Below are positions 5,938 through 5,967 of a stretch of DNA of 5,967 bases, in pieces. Both the position numbers and the translations under genes were made by a program. The notes below the pieces were generated by a model. That model did not search any database and was not told the origin of the DNA. It worked only from the letters and a program-made list of their open reading frames with translations. Source of the DNA: Dehalococcoidia bacterium UBA1152 (lineage in GTDB: Bacteria; Chloroflexota; Dehalococcoidia; Lucifugimonadales; UBA2962). How positions within the stretch are numbered: position 1 is the stretch's first letter; each line of letters starts with the position of its first letter. The stretch is taken from assembly GCA_002311285.1 (NCBI GenBank), contig DBZU01000011.1, positions 28,500-34,466 of the forward strand, read 5' to 3'.

Positions 5938-5967
5938 GGCGCGTTCGTCTAGTGGCCAAGGACACCG
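5938..5967 (+). tRNA. Probable tRNA-Glu, 5' part only (cut by window edge)
   Basis: GGCGCGT (5938-5944) fits the 5' acceptor strand, followed by T and C at positions 8-9, D stem GTC (5947-5949) with GAC (5961-5963), a D loop containing AGTGG, A at position 26, and the first bases of the anticodon stem (CCG). The anticodon lies outside the window. The GGCGCGTTCGTCTAGTGG start closely resembles bacterial tRNA-Glu, and Gln/Glu tRNA genes are commonly adjacent. Identity is inferred; that it is a tRNA 5' half is fairly secure. Confidence 0.75.

Noticed and set aside
1..5967. Mobile element, CRISPR array, toxin-antitoxin or defence genes
   Set aside because: No transposase or integrase motifs, spaced repeats or small paired genes were seen; nearly all sequence is explained by core metabolic genes and tRNAs.

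Overview
The window looks like a piece of an AT-rich bacterial chromosome. It holds a compact riboflavin (vitamin B2) operon flanked by housekeeping genes and ends in a tRNA cluster. The combination of lepB, dcd, ribD-ribE-ribBA-ribH, a MeaB/ArgK-type GTPase and tRNA-Gln/tRNA-Glu, together with the actinobacterial/chloroflexi-like flavour of Dcd and RibD, suggests Chloroflexota, perhaps the Dehalococcoidia/SAR202 branch. That placement is inferred from memory of gene order and motif flavour and has not been tested by a tree. No mobile elements, CRISPR repeats, phage genes or broken genes are visible.

Layout. Positions 1-534 (minus strand) carry the N-terminal 178 codons of signal peptidase I, cut by the left edge. 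Positions 535-701 are a divergent, very AT-rich control region with a good extended -10 promoter facing right, a -10 box facing left and an 8-bp inverted repeat between them. From 702 to 4751, five plus-strand genes follow closely: dcd (dCTP deaminase, probably bifunctional with dUTPase), ribD, ribE, ribBA and ribH. Their junctions are 3 nt, 6 nt, 61 nt and a 1-nt overlap. After a 45-nt gap containing a direct repeat comes meaB (4797-5768). A 77-nt spacer with weak hairpins precedes a complete tRNA-Gln(CUG) at 5846-5919 and the 5' part of a tRNA that is probably tRNA-Glu, cut by the right edge.

How the genes work together. RibBA makes both precursors: its GTP cyclohydrolase II half opens GTP, and its DHBP synthase half converts ribulose 5-phosphate. 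RibD deaminates and reduces the GTP-derived pyrimidine. RibH joins the dephosphorylated product to DHBP to give lumazine, and RibE converts two lumazines into one riboflavin. The dephosphorylating enzyme and the FMN/FAD-forming RibF are not in this window. Dcd feeds dUMP/dTTP synthesis and is not part of the flavin pathway, but it seems to share the promoter. MeaB is a chaperone-type GTPase for adenosylcobalamin-dependent methylmalonyl-CoA mutase, whose subunits are not here.

Overall this is an ordinary core-metabolism region. I found no convincing undescribed system. The items below are modest: promoter architecture, unusual active-site residues in RibD, a short RibE tail, apparent absence of an FMN riboswitch, and an orphan MeaB.
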